Part shown: piece by piece, positions 55,547 to 64,000 of the stretch
Numbering within the stretch: position 1 is the stretch's first letter
Layout of the letters: each line of letters opens with the position of its first letter
NCBI GenBank assembly: GCA_963851025.1
Contig: CAWKOA010000030.1
Location: 62,001-126,000 of the forward strand
Length of the DNA: 64,000 nt
Source: RYN-230 sp963851025
Lineage (GTDB): Bacteria; Actinomycetota; Actinomycetes; Streptosporangiales; Streptosporangiaceae
Direction: 5' to 3'
The notes under the pieces: generated by a model
The model's database searches: none
Told to the model about the DNA's origin: nothing
Seen by the model: only the letters and a program-made list of their open reading frames with translations
Translations under genes and position numbers: made by a program

Positions 55547-56945
55547 ATGAGGTGCGGCGTGGAACCTGCCCGGCAGACCGGCGGGGACTCGCTGGAACTC
55601 GTGGTCGGCGAGGTCGCCCAGGGCGGCTGGTGCGTGGCCCGGGAGCCGGGCGGCCGGGTCGTCCTGGTCCGGCACGCGCTGCCCGGCGAGCGGGTGCTGG
55701 CCCGGCGTGACCGAGGTCACCGCCAGGTTCGCCCGGGCCGAGGCCATCGAGATCCTGGAGGCCTCGCCCGGACCGGGTCGAGCCCGCCGTGCCCGCACGC
55801 CCGGCCGGGCGGCTGCGGCGGATGCGACTGGCAGCACGCCAGCCTGGCCGCGCAGCGCCGGCTCAAGGCCGCGGTCATCAGCCAGCAGCTGCGCCGGATC
55901 GCCGGCCTGGACCGCGAGGTGACCGTCGAGCCGCTGCCCGGCGACGAGGACGGCCTGGGCTGGCGGACCCGGGTCCGCTTCGCGGTGCGGCCCGACGGCC
56001 TGGCCGGGCTGCGCAGGCACCGGTCGCACGAGATCATCGACGTCGGGACCTGCCCGATCGCGCACCCCCTGGTCAACGAGGTCGGGGTCACCCGGGGCCG
56101 CTGGCCGGGCGCGGAGTCGGTGGCCGCCGTGACCTCGCCGGGCACCGAGCGAGCAGGCCGTCGTGGTGACCCCGGCGCGGGCGCAGCACCGGCGCCGGCC
56201 CGCCGGGCACCCCGCAGGCCGCGCCAGCGGCGCTGGGGGCGCTGGCGGCCGGGATTCTGGCGGCCGGGCGGGCGACCGGACGGCGTGGGCCGCGCAGGTG
56301 GAGGGACCCGTCCTGGTGGACGGGGGAGCGGCCGGCGGCCTGACCGCGCTGCGCGGCGGCCCGTTCCTGCACCGGACCGCCGCCGGCCGGACCTGGCGGG
56401 TCAGCGCGGGCGTGTTCTGGCAGGTCCACCCGGCCGCGGCGGACGCTGCTGGCCGGCGCGGTCGCTGGAGGTGCTCGCGCCCGCAGCCCGGGGACGTGGC
56501 GCTGGACCTGTACTGCGGGGCCGGGCTGTTCGCGGGCGTGCTGGCCGCCGGCGGTCGGGCCGGCCGGGGCGGTGATCGGCATCGAGTCCGACCGGGCCGC
56601 GGTCCGCGACGCCCGGCACAACCTGCGGGACACCCCCTGGGCCCGGGTGCACCGCGGAGACGTGGCCGAGGTGCTCGGGCACGCCGGACTGGGACCAGGC
56701 CAGCCTGGCGGTGCTCGACCCGCCCCGGACCGGCGCGGCCCGCCCGGTGCTGGACCTGCTGCTGCGGCCGGGCACCGCGCTGCGCCGGGTCGCCTACGTG
56801 TCCTGCGACCCGGCCACGCTGGCCCGCGACATCGCGGTGTTCGCCGCGGCCGGCTGGCAACTCGGCGCGCTCCGCGCCTTCGACGCGTTCCCCATGACCC
56901 ACCACGTGGAGTGCGTCGCCACGCTGACCAGGCGCGGTGGGCTAA
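55547..56945 (+). pseudogene. TrmA/RlmD-family RNA 5-methyluridine methyltransferase, broken frame
   Basis: About 420 residues over three frames, at least six breaks (55710-56690). The TRAM part is LELVVGEVAQGGWCVAREPG. Fe-S cysteines are in CPHARPGGCGGCDWQH. The central beta-domain has LGWRTRVRFAVRPDG. The Rossmann part shows ALDLYCGAGLFAGVLAAGG, IGIESDRAAVRDARHNL, LDPPRTGAARPVLDLLL and the catalytic Cys loop VAYVSCDPATLARD, ending MTHHVECVATLTRRG. It methylates a uridine in rRNA or tRNA with SAM. Tail-to-tail with YceI. Exact start (ATG 55547 or GTG 55559) and stop are uncertain. Confidence 0.83.
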
Positions 56946-57515
56946 GGCGCTGTCGCCCCGTGCGGAGCACGGCCTCGGCCTCGATCTCGATCTGGATCTT
57001 CTCGCTGACCATCACGCCGCCGCCGGGCACCGGGGCGTTGAAGCTGATCCCGTACTCGGTCCGGCCCATCTCCCCGGTGGCCGAGAACCCGGCCCGGGTG
57101 CCGCCGTAGGGGTCCGGCCCGAACCCGTTGACCTCCACGGTCAGCGTGATCGGCCGGGTCACCCCGCGGATGGTGAGCTCCCCGTCCACCAGGAACGTAC
57201 TCGCCGCCGGCCGGATGCCCGTGGACCGGTAGGTCATCGCCGGATGGCGGGCGGCGTCGAAGAAGTTGCCCGACCGCAGGTCGTTGTCGCGCATCTCGTT
57301 GCCGGTGTCCACCGAGGACAGGTCGATGGTGGCGGCCGCCGAGGACTGCAGCGGGTCCGGGGCGGTCACGATCTGGGCCTCGAACGAGCGTGAACCGGCC
57401 CCGGACCTTGCTGACCATCAGATGACGGGCCACGAAGCCGATGGTCGAATGCACCGGGTCGAGGTCCCATGTCCCGGCGATATAGCCCGGGATGTCTGAC
57501 TGCCTGGGATGCCAT
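56942..57515 (-). pseudogene. YceI family protein, cytoplasmic type, broken frame
   Basis: About 190 residues. IPGYIAGTWDLDPVHSTIGF then VARHLMVSKVRGRFT is the YceI lipocalin-fold start. Later parts: STGIRPAASTFLVDGELTIR then GVTRPITLTVEVNGFGPDPY, the conserved T-R-x-hydrophobic segment, and GISFNAPVPGGGVMVSEKIQ. Breaks near 57500, 57395 and 56960. ATG 57515 has GGGAGG. It lacks a signal peptide, unlike the second YceI gene at 61069. The family binds polyprenyl or amphiphilic lipids. Confidence 0.82.
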
Positions 57516-57576
57516 CGCCGATCCTCCCGGTGCGCGGGCCGGTCTTTTTCTGACGATAACCCCAGGTCACGGCGGC

Positions 57577-57611
57577 GGCCCGGCGGGTCCCGCTGCGGGA
57601 CCCGCCGGGCC
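57577..57611. terminator. 16-bp perfect hairpin
   Basis: 57577-57592 pairs without mismatch with 57596-57611, loop CTG, 20 bases past the stop (57631) of the minus-strand sigma/partner operon. Very stable; no U-tract. Confidence 0.7.
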
Positions 57612-57630
57612 GGGCCGGCCTCCGGTGGGG

Positions 57631-58554
57631 TCAGGGAGCCTGGGCCGCCGGCGCGGCGGGCGCCGGGACCTGCTTGAAGCCCGCGGGCACCGTTATCTTC
57701 AGCCTGGCCAGGTTGGCCCGGGTGGGGGCGAGCCAGTGGAACTCGGTCCGCTTCTGCCCCATGGTCATCTGCACGGGCAGGTACGTCCCCGGGTCCACCC
57801 AGAAGATGAACTGGCCGGAGGCCCCGGTGATCTTGATGGTGTTCACCCCGCCGATCACCTGCCGGCCCGCCACGGCATACGCGCCGCAGGCCAGCTGGGA
57901 CCGGATGAAGGCCGGCCAGCCGTTGCCCGCGCCTCCGGTGAGGGCGATCACGCGGCCCTGGATGCAACTGGATGGCCCGCTCCCGCCGCCCTGGCCGCCC
58001 GGGGCCGGCGCGGTCCACCAGGTGCTGTTGCCGTAGATGACCGCGGTGGTTCCGCGCACCGGGGTGCCCCCCCAGTCGAAGACACGCTGCCCGCTGGCCG
58101 TGAACGAGGAGAACCTGATGGAACCGTGGTAGATCCAGCGGAGCGCATAGCCGACGTCCCACTGTGAGCTGACCCCAGCGCCGCCCGCGGTACCCACCAG
58201 GTCATACGGGAACGGCTGGAGGGTGCTGCCGGGCGGGTACACGGTGCGGTCCGCCTCGACCAGGTTGCCGAGGCGCGGGGCGGCCAGGGCGTGCTCGACG
58301 TGGGAGATCACGTAGGCGGTGTAGGCGGTCCGGACGGGCGGGCGGCTGGCCGAGCCGAAGGCCCCTGCTGCTCCGGCCACGGCCACCGCCGCCGCCACCG
58401 CGGTCGCGGTCCCGGCCGCGGCCGCGGCCCGCGTCGTCATCCGCCGCTTCTGCTGGTGCCGGTGCGCCTTGACCGCCAGCCCCGGCGGGAGCCGCACGTC
58501 GTTGGTGAACCGCTCCATCGCCCCGCGCAGCTGCTGCTCGAGTTCGGTGCTCAT
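57631..58554 (-). CDS. Sigma-factor-coupled membrane protein (probable anti-sigma-like regulator)
   Basis: A 307-residue protein. Residues 1-45 are cytoplasmic (LEQQLRGAMERFTNDVRLPP then a basic RHQQKRRMTTR), one helix follows (AAAAAGTATAVAAAVAVAGA), and about 230 residues lie outside (STWWTAPAPGGQGGG, INTIK-type strands, LPVQMTMGQKRTEFHWLAPT). This is the layout of proteins often cotranscribed with SigE-type sigma factors; an anti-sigma role is inferred from the 4-bp overlap (ATGA) with the sigma gene, not from a zinc motif, which is absent. Intact frame. Confidence 0.78.
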   Translation of the reverse strand: MSTELEQQLRGAMERFTNDVRLPPGLAVKAHRHQQKRRMTTRAAAAAGTATAVAAAVAVAGAAGAFGSASRPPVRTAYTAYVISHVEHALAAPRLGNLVEADRTVYPPGSTLQPFPYDLVGTAGGAGVSSQWDVGYALRWIYHGSIRFSSFTASGQRVFDWGGTPVRGTTAVIYGNSTWWTAPAPGGQGGGSGPSSCIQGRVIALTGGAGNGWPAFIRSQLACGAYAVAGRQVIGGVNTIKITGASGQFIFWVDPGTYLPVQMTMGQKRTEFHWLAPTRANLARLKITVPAGFKQVPAPAAPAAQAP

Positions 58555-59084
58555 CGTGCCTTCTCCTCCGCTAGATCGTTCTCCGCGCCGGGCGCGGTCC
58601 CGCTGAGCTCGCGCAGCCTGTGCATCCCCCGCGAGGCGGACGCCTTGACCGAGCCGACCGAGCAGCCCAGGACCCCGGCCGTCTCCGCCTCGGTCAGCTG
58701 CTCCCAGTACCGGGCCACGATGACCGCCCGCTGCCGCGGCGGCAGCTGCACCAGCAGCCGGATCAGGGCGTCCCGCGCATCCACCGCGGTGGTGCCGTCC
58801 GCGACCGAGGCCGCGGTCTCGGTCTGCAGCAGCCGCAGCCGCCACCGCCAGGCCCGCTGGCGGCGCCAGCCGTCCGCGGCCAGGTTGTACAGCGTGCGGC
58901 GCAGGTAGCCCTCGGGATCGCCGTCGATGCTGGGCCAGTGCCGCAGCAGCCGCTCCAGCCCGGCCTGCAGCAGGTCCTCGCCGGCCTCCTTGCTGCCGGC
59001 CAGCAGGACCGCGGTACGCAGCAGCGGCTCGCCCCGCTCGGCCAGGAACGACTCCAGGTCGGCGACGGCCCGGTCGTCTGCCAT
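58551..59084 (-). CDS. SigE family ECF-type RNA polymerase sigma factor
   Basis: A 177-residue sigma factor. Region 2: LLRTAVLLAGSKEAGEDLLQ then AGLERLLRHWPSIDGDPEGY and LRRTLYNLAADGWRRQRAW. Region 4: LPPRQRAVIVARYWEQLTEA then ETAGVLGCSVGSVKASASRG with the helix-turn-helix. It should direct polymerase to stress or envelope promoters, controlled by the coupled membrane protein. ATG 59084 has AAGGAG about 10 bases upstream; the longer open frame has no site. It diverges from the F420-type oxidoreductase. Confidence 0.93.
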   Translation of the reverse strand: MADDRAVADLESFLAERGEPLLRTAVLLAGSKEAGEDLLQAGLERLLRHWPSIDGDPEGYLRRTLYNLAADGWRRQRAWRWRLRLLQTETAASVADGTTAVDARDALIRLLVQLPPRQRAVIVARYWEQLTEAETAGVLGCSVGSVKASASRGMHRLRELSGTAPGAENDLAEEKAR

Positions 59085-59336
59085 GCCCTCAGCTCCTTGC
59101 TTGTCCGGGGGGCGACCCCCGGACCCCCGCGCATCGCCGCCTCGGAGGGAACACGCCTCCGGCGCGCCCCGCCTCGCCAGCGAGTCTGTCGTCAACCAAG
59201 TACGAGAGAGCTGGCCCGGAGGTTGACTGCGGCGGCGGCCGGAAACCGGCGGACGTCACGGGCCGGGGGAGGACGTCACCGGGCCAGGCGGCCGGCCCCT
59301 GCCGTGGTTAACGAGCCTGTGCGCGAGGATGGATCC

Positions 59337-60269
59337 ATGCAACTGCGGATCATGACCGAACCCCAGCAGGGCGCCGACTACAGCCGGCTGCTGGCGGTGG
59401 CCCGGGCCACCGAGGAGCTGGGCTTCGACGCGTTCTTCCGGTCCGATCACTATCTGAGCATGGGGGACGGCGACGGGCTGCCCGGCCCGACGGACGCCTG
59501 GCTGACCCTGGCCGGCCTGGCCGTCCAGACCTCGCGGATCAAGCTGGGCACGCTGGTCAGCCCGGTAACGTTCCGCTACCCCGGGCCTCTCGCGATCTCG
59601 GTGGCCCAGGTGGACGATATGAGCGACGGCCGGGTCGAGCTGGGCTTCGGGGCCGGCTGGTTCCAGGCCGAGCACGCGGCCTACGGAATCCCGTTCCCCG
59701 GCCTGGCCGAGCGGTTCGACCGGCTCGAAGAGCAGCTCGCGATCATCACCGGCCTGTGGCAGACACCTATCGGCGAGCGGTTCTCGTTCGCGGGGAAGTT
59801 CTACCCGGTCACCGACTCACCCGGGCTGCCCAAGCCCGTCCAGCGCCCGCACCCGCCCATCCTCCTCGGCGGCAAAGGGCCGCGCCGGACTCCGCAGCTG
59901 GCCGCGCGGTACGCCGATGAGTTCAACGTGCCGTTCTCCACCGCCGAGGACACCCGGGCCGCGTTCGGCCGGGTCCGCGAGGCGTGCCAGGCAGCCGGCC
60001 GGGACCCGGACTCCCTCGTCTACTCGGCCGCGCAGACGGTCTGCTGCGGGCGGGACGAAGCCGAGCTGGCCCGCCGGGCCGCGGCCATCGGCTGGGATCT
60101 GGCCGCCCAGCGCGCCGACGGTCTGGTCGGCACCCCCGACGAGATCGTGGACCGGATCGGGACGCTCGCCGGGATCGGCGTCACCCGGGTGTACCTCCAG
60201 GTGATGGACCTGCATGATCTGGACCATCTGGAGCTGATCGCCGCCGAGGTCATGCCCCAGGTGCGCTGA
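59337..60269 (+). CDS. F420-dependent LLM class oxidoreductase
   Basis: A 310-residue intact protein: QLRIMTEPQQGADYSRLLAV, ELGFDAFFRSDHYLSMGDGD, IKLGTLVSPVTFRYPGPLAI, GRVELGFGAGWFQAEHAAYG and LLGGKGPRRTPQLAARYADE. This is the F420-dependent subgroup of luciferase-like proteins, distinct from the SsuD-like trio at 42-46 kb. It would reduce or oxidise an unknown substrate using F420H2. ATG 59337 with GAGGATGG upstream. It converges with a GNAT gene across a GC-rich hairpin-prone gap. Confidence 0.88.
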   Translation: MQLRIMTEPQQGADYSRLLAVARATEELGFDAFFRSDHYLSMGDGDGLPGPTDAWLTLAGLAVQTSRIKLGTLVSPVTFRYPGPLAISVAQVDDMSDGRVELGFGAGWFQAEHAAYGIPFPGLAERFDRLEEQLAIITGLWQTPIGERFSFAGKFYPVTDSPGLPKPVQRPHPPILLGGKGPRRTPQLAARYADEFNVPFSTAEDTRAAFGRVREACQAAGRDPDSLVYSAAQTVCCGRDEAELARRAAAIGWDLAAQRADGLVGTPDEIVDRIGTLAGIGVTRVYLQVMDLHDLDHLELIAAEVMPQVR

Positions 60270-60319
60270 CCGGGGCCGGCGGGCCGGGCCGCCGGGCCGG
60301 GCCCCGGCCCGGGCCCGGC

Positions 60320-60871
60320 TCAGGACGTCGGCACCCAGAAGCGCAGCTCGGTGCCGCGCTTGTCCTCGAGCACGCCGCCGTTGGCCTCGATCACCAGCCG
60401 TGACCCCGTGTTGGACTCATCGCAGGTGACCAGGGCCGGGTCGATGCCCAGCCCGCGGGCCAGCGGCAGCGCGGCGGCCAGCATGGCCGTGGCGTGCCCC
60501 CGCCGGCGCGCCGAGGGCCGCACGTCGTAGCCGATGTGCCCGCCGAGGTCGGTGAGCCGCGGCGTGAGCCGGTGCCGGATGGCGAGCCGGCCCAGGTACT
60601 CGTCCCCGTCCAGCCACCACAGCGTGGTCGACGGCACGAACCCGGGGCGCCGGGGCGCGTCTTCCCGGGCCTGGTCGCGCAGGTAGCTGGTGTACGCCTC
60701 AAAGCGTTCCGCGTCCTGCCAGTCCAGCCCGAACTCGCGGATCTCGCGGCCGAGCATGGTGTCGTCCGTGCCCGAGCCGCGCCCCTCGGCCCGGAATTCC
60801 TCGATGGCGCCGATGAACGACAGCCGGACGCGGGACGTCGGCGGGCTGAAGCCAGGCATGGCCTCACTCAT
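60320..60871 (-). CDS. GNAT family N-acetyltransferase
   Basis: About 183 residues: VRLSFIGAIEEFRAEGRGSG, VPSTTLWWLDGDEYLGRLAI, LGGHIGYDVRPSARRRGHAT (motif A, acetyl-CoA loop R-x-x-x-G-x-A/T), PALVTCDESNTGSRLVIEAN and GGVLEDKRGTELRFWVPT. This is the predicted acetyltransferase (COG3981) pattern. ATG 60871 (SEAMPGFSPP) is likely; ATG 60859 or 60931 are possible. Acceptor unknown. Intact frame. Confidence 0.87.
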   Translation of the reverse strand: MSEAMPGFSPPTSRVRLSFIGAIEEFRAEGRGSGTDDTMLGREIREFGLDWQDAERFEAYTSYLRDQAREDAPRRPGFVPSTTLWWLDGDEYLGRLAIRHRLTPRLTDLGGHIGYDVRPSARRRGHATAMLAAALPLARGLGIDPALVTCDESNTGSRLVIEANGGVLEDKRGTELRFWVPTS

Positions 60872-61068
60872 ACCTGGTCCCGGGCGGCCCCGCAGCCGGA
60901 TTCCGCGCCCGGGCGCAGTGATGACGGTCATGATCCATTCAGAGTCCGTTCAGAAAGAAACCCCAGCGCGGCGGCAGGCTGCGGGAGGATTGTCACGTCG
61001 GCTGGGGCGGCGCAGGCCCCGCGTGAGCACGTTCGTCAGCGCTAGTCCAGCGTAAACAGGAGGCATCC

Positions 61069-61797
61069 ATGGTGTCGTCACGTGGCCCGTGGCGCTGGCT
61101 GAGATGGGTGATCGCGGCCGTTGTCGTGGTCGCCGTGCTCGCGGTGGCCGGGCCGTTCGTCTTCTTTCACTTCATCGAGGGCAACGGTCCCGCGCCGCTC
61201 AGCCTCAAGGCGAGCCCCGCCTCCTCCGGCACCCAGAGCGCCAGCGCCGTGGCCAGCCAGGGCAGTTCCGGCCCGGTGGCCGGAACCTGGGCGGTGGGCT
61301 CCGGCTCGCGGGTCGGCTACCGGGTCAACGAGGTCCTGGGCGGCCAGTCGCACACGGCCGTCGGCCGCAGCAGCTCGGTGAGCGGCCAGATGACCGTCAA
61401 GGGCACCACGGTGAAGACGGCCAGCTTCACGGTCAAGATGGCCACCATCCACACCGACTCAGCCCAGCGGGACTCGCAGTTCGACGGCCGGATCATGGAC
61501 GTGGCCACGTATCCGGACGGCACCTTCGCGCTGACCAGGCCGATCACGCTGGCGCCGCTGCCCGCGGCAGGGACGATCAAGACCTACAGCGCCACCGGCA
61601 ACCTCACGCTGCACGGCCAGACCCGGTCGGTGACCTTCCCGCTCAAGGCTGAGCGGACCGCAAATGCGATCGAGGTCCAGGGCTCGATCCCGGTACTGTT
61701 CTCGAAGTGGGGCATTCCGAACCCCTCGTTCACCGGGTTCGTCACCACGCAGAACCACGGGATCATGGAGTTCCTGCTCGACTTCCGGCCCGCCTGA
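61069..61797 (+). CDS. Membrane-anchored YceI family protein
   Basis: A 242-residue protein. An N-terminal helix (WVIAAVVVVAVLAVAGPFVF) anchors it; a Ser/Ala-rich linker (SASAVASQGSSGPVAG) leads to the YceI domain: TWAVGSGSRVGYRVNEVLGG, TVKMATIHTDSAQRDSQFDG, TYSATGNLTLHGQTRSVTFP and IPVLFSKWGIPNPSFTGF. It faces outward and probably binds a lipid or quinone-like molecule. ATG 61069 with AGGAGG 5 bases upstream. Monocistronic, ending at a strong terminator. Intact. Confidence 0.92.
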   Translation: MVSSRGPWRWLRWVIAAVVVVAVLAVAGPFVFFHFIEGNGPAPLSLKASPASSGTQSASAVASQGSSGPVAGTWAVGSGSRVGYRVNEVLGGQSHTAVGRSSSVSGQMTVKGTTVKTASFTVKMATIHTDSAQRDSQFDGRIMDVATYPDGTFALTRPITLAPLPAAGTIKTYSATGNLTLHGQTRSVTFPLKAERTANAIEVQGSIPVLFSKWGIPNPSFTGFVTTQNHGIMEFLLDFRPA

Positions 61798-61852
61798 CCC
61801 CGGCCCGCTGAGCCTCCGGCCGCCGCTGAGCCTCGGCTGGCCCGCTGGGCCT

Positions 61853-61897
61853 CCGGCGCACCGCAGGTCCCCGCTCCCTGCGGTGCGCCGGATTTTT
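61853..61897 (+). terminator. Rho-independent terminator after YceI
   Basis: Perfect 14-bp stem (61853-61866 with 61878-61891), extendable by one pair, followed by ATTTTTC. The clearest intrinsic terminator in the window. Confidence 0.9.
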
Positions 61898-61979
61898 CAT
61901 GCCCGGGCCGGCGAAGCAGGCTCCTGGATAGGCCGGGTCAGGACGGGTGCCCGGCCGCGTGGTGGCGCCCGCCAGTTGA

Positions 61980-62025
61980 TGATCAGACGATTGGTGTCGT
62001 CCCAGCGACACCAATCGTCTGATCA
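61980..62025. repeat. 20-bp perfect inverted repeat
   Basis: Arms 61980-61999 and 62006-62025 match without error around TCCCAG. The sequence begins TGATCAGACG and ends CGTCTGATCA. It is not followed by a U-tract and lies 90 bases beyond the YceI terminator, in non-coding DNA. Confidence 0.9.
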
Positions 62026-62332
62026 CGTTCGCGGGAGGCCCGGCCTAACGGCACACCCGTAACACCAGCCACGCAGGCCGCTGAGGGCAGGCGGCCCGGA
62101 GGTCGGCGGACGCTCTGGGTCGTGGGGGCGACCATTCCCGTCCACGAACGTCCCGGCGGGCGAGCGGGCCGCCCGCCCGCGGGCGCCGGGGGCCGGGGCT
62201 CTTGACATCCCGTGCGAGGGCGGGATGATGTGTGTCGATTTGGTTGATCTCGTTCAATCAGGACCAGAAAGTGTTTGATCTTGGTGTACCCGTGGTGACC
62301 AGGATGAGCGCTGGCGCCGCGGGAGCACCGCC
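62026..62332. other. Non-coding region upstream of the glycoside hydrolase
   Basis: No gene is visible. The first 190 bases are GC-rich. From 62205 it becomes AT-richer (CTTGACATCC, GATTTGGTTGATCTCGTTC, GTGTTTGATCTTGG), the expected promoter zone. TTGACA at 62202-62207 is a possible -35; TTGAtctcgtTCAA is a small dyad. Confidence 0.45.
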
Positions 62333-64000
62333 ATGACCCAGGTGGAACCGGGCGAAACGAGGACGTTATGGGCGCCAACCAGGACAACCACGCCAGCCAA
62401 TCAGCCGCTAGCCAGCCTCCCGCTAGCCAGCCGCCAGCCAGCCGCCAGCCGCCAGGCCAGCCAGCCCGCCGCCAGCCCGTCGCGGCGGCAGGTGCTGCGC
62501 GGGGCGGGCGCCGGGCTGGGGGCCGCGGCCTTAGCCCCGGTTCTCGGTTTCGGCGCGCCGTCCGCCAGCGCCGCCGCCCGGGCCCGGCTGACCGCGCGGG
62601 CGGCCCCGAGCCGGGTCACGGACTTCGGCCAGGGCTGGAAGTTCGCCCTGGTCAACCCCTACGGGATCACCGACCCGAGCGGTGCCTACGCGAACGCCCA
62701 GGACTCCCGGCTTCGACGATTCCGGCTGGCGGCAGCTGGATGTCCCGCACGACTGGAGCATCGAGCTGGCCCCGGTGGACAACGCCAGCACGAGCAGCTC
62801 CACCGGGTTCCTGCCCGGCGGCCTGGCCTGGTACCGCAAGCACTTCACGCTGCCGAAGTCGCTCGCGGGCCAGCGGATCTCGATCGAGTTCGACGGCGTG
62901 TACCGGAACTCGAACGTGTACCTGAACGGCAAGCTGCTCGGCAACCACCCCTACGCCTACACCGGCTTCAGCTACGACCTGACCGGCCTGGTGCACACGG
63001 ACGGGGTCACCGAGGACGTGATCGCGGTCAGCTGCGCGGACCAGCAGCCGAGCAGCCGCTGGTACTCCGGCGACGGCATCTTCCGCAACGTCTACCTGGT
63101 CACCACCGGCCCCGTCCACGTCGCGCGGCACGGCACGTTCGTGACCACGCCGGGCCTGCCCGGCACGCTCAGCTCGGGCTTCGCGACCGTCCAGGTGGAC
63201 ACCGCAGGTCGCGAACGACGGGACCGCGGCGGCGCCGGTGCAGGTGGCGGTCACCCTCACCGGCCCGGACGGGAAGACCGCGGCCCACGGCACGGCGGCG
63301 GTCAGCGTCCCGGCCGGGCAGACCCAGGCCGCGACGGTCAGCCTCAAGGTGACCCACCCGGCGCTGTGGTCCACGAGCGACCCGCACCTGTACACCGCGC
63401 GGACCGACCTGTCCGCGGGCGGCGCCGCCGGCGGACAGCGTGAGCACGCCGTTCGGCATCCGGTACACCGCGTTCGACCCGGCCGCCGGGTTCTCGCTCA
63501 ACGGCCAGTACATGAAGATCCAGGGCGTGGACCTGCACGCCACCGAGGGCGCGGTCGGGTCGGCGGTGCGCTACGACGCGCTGGTCCGGCAGATGCGGCT
63601 GATGAAGAGCATGGGCGTGAACGCCCTGCGCACCGCGCACAACCCGCCCGCCCCGGAACTGATCGCGGTCTGCGAGCAGCTGGGCATCCTGATGATGGTC
63701 GAGGCGTTCGACTGCTGGCACACCGGGAAGCTGCCCTACGACTACCACCTGTACTTCGACCAGTGGGGCGACACCGACATCAAGGAGATGGTCAACGCCG
63801 CGAAGAACTCGCCCGCGGTGGTGCTGTGGTCGATCGGCAACGAGACCCCGGACACCGGATCGTCCGCGCGGCCCGGGCATCGCCCGGCAGCTGGTCGCGG
63901 ACATCAAGTCGATCGACACCACCCGGCCGGTGGTGATGGGCTCGGACAAGTACCGCAGCGTGCCCGCCACCGGGTCGCCCCAGGACCTGATCCTGGCCGA
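62333..64000 (+). pseudogene. Glycoside hydrolase family 2 (beta-galactosidase-like), Tat-exported, broken frame, cut by window end
   Basis: The N-terminus is a low-complexity leader then a twin-arginine signal SRRQVLRGAGAGLGAAALAP. The jelly-roll domain has FDDSGWRQLDVPHDWSIELA, WYRKHFTLPKSLAGQRISIE and FDGVYRNSNVYLNGKLLGNH. Then an immunoglobulin-like domain and the barrel: FSLNGQYMKIQGVDLHATEG, MGVNALRTAHNPPAPELIAV, MMVEAFDCWHTGKLPYDYHL and VVLWSIGNETPDTGS with the acid/base Asn-Glu pair. Breaks near 62710, 63207, 63437 and 63870. It hydrolyses beta-galactosides or related glycosides outside the cell. Start ATG 62333 or 62368. The nucleophile Glu lies beyond the window. Confidence 0.87.
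62392..62480 (+). repeat. GCCAGCC-type low-complexity tract
   Basis: Many overlapping copies of AGCCAGCC/GCCGCCAGCC with CGCTAGCCAGCC variants. In the glycoside hydrolase frame it encodes Pro/Ala/Ser/Gln/Arg-rich residues before the twin-arginine signal. Confidence 0.75.

Noticed and set aside
61980..62025. Terminal inverted repeat of an insertion sequence
   Set aside because: The two arms are only 6 bases apart with no transposase or target duplication.
1..64000. CRISPR array, prophage, or antibiotic assembly-line cluster
   Set aside because: No regularly spaced repeats, no phage structural genes and no ketosynthase, adenylation or terpene-cyclase motifs were found.

Overview
The window is very GC-rich DNA with strong G/C bias at third codon positions, GTG/TTG starts, twin-arginine signals, an F420-type LLM oxidoreductase and actinobacterial families (DUF4232, DUF3093, DUF3710, DUF4235, DUF1707, DUF6295, SigE-type sigma). 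It reads as chromosomal core and accessory DNA of a filamentous actinomycete; the genus cannot be fixed from the sequence. I saw no transposase, integrase, phage gene, CRISPR array, rRNA gene or polyketide/peptide assembly line.

A dominant property is broken reading frames. About half of the genes continue in another frame after what looks like one extra (occasionally one missing) base, including conserved housekeeping-type genes. I treat these as probable sequence errors. Genes with one or two breaks are listed as CDS; most with three or more are listed as pseudogene, meaning 'not readable as given', not 'dead'.

0-10 kb: tRNA-Asn with terminator, transglutaminase-like protein, flavodoxin, a MarR/MFS efflux operon with two operator palindromes, a Tat-exported FAD oxidase, an aldo/keto reductase, and a GGDEF-EAL protein. 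10-17 kb: dienelactone hydrolase with DUF6295, a stand-alone beta-clamp paralogue, an alkyl sulfatase, a flavoprotein/DUF952 pair and a PCuAC-like lipoprotein. 17-26.7 kb: GT39 glycosyltransferase, two-component system 1, a MarR-GNAT fusion, a membrane protein, DUF885, DUF4232 lipoprotein and gamma-glutamyltransferase.

26.7-37.3 kb: a long minus-strand chain (kinase, regulator, DUF4129, membrane protein, MoxR ATPase, DUF58, membrane protein), mostly with 4-bp overlaps, diverges from a plus-strand chain of two ABC ATPase/permease pairs. 37.3-42.2 kb: metallo-hydrolase and HhH-GPD protein, two small proteins, then a homocitrate-synthase-like gene diverging from a citrate synthase that carries its own DNA-binding domain, with an AT-rich palindrome between them, and a cupin.

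42.2-48.1 kb is an organosulfur-type island: a 25-bp dyad, three related LLM flavin monooxygenases (the first lacking about 145 internal residues in frame), an acyl-CoA-dehydrogenase-like monooxygenase, and a persulfide-dioxygenase/rhodanese fusion. Together these would release sulfur from organic sulfur compounds and process the persulfide formed.

48-64 kb: DUF1707, methyltransferase, class II aldolase, DUF4235, DUF3093, AI-2E-type transporter, dUTPase/DUF3710, a pair of TrkA potassium-channel regulators diverging from a TrmA-family RNA methyltransferase, YceI, a SigE-type sigma factor with a coupled membrane partner, an F420-type oxidoreductase, GNAT, a second anchored YceI, a 20-bp perfect hairpin, and the start of a Tat-exported family 2 glycoside hydrolase cut by the window end.
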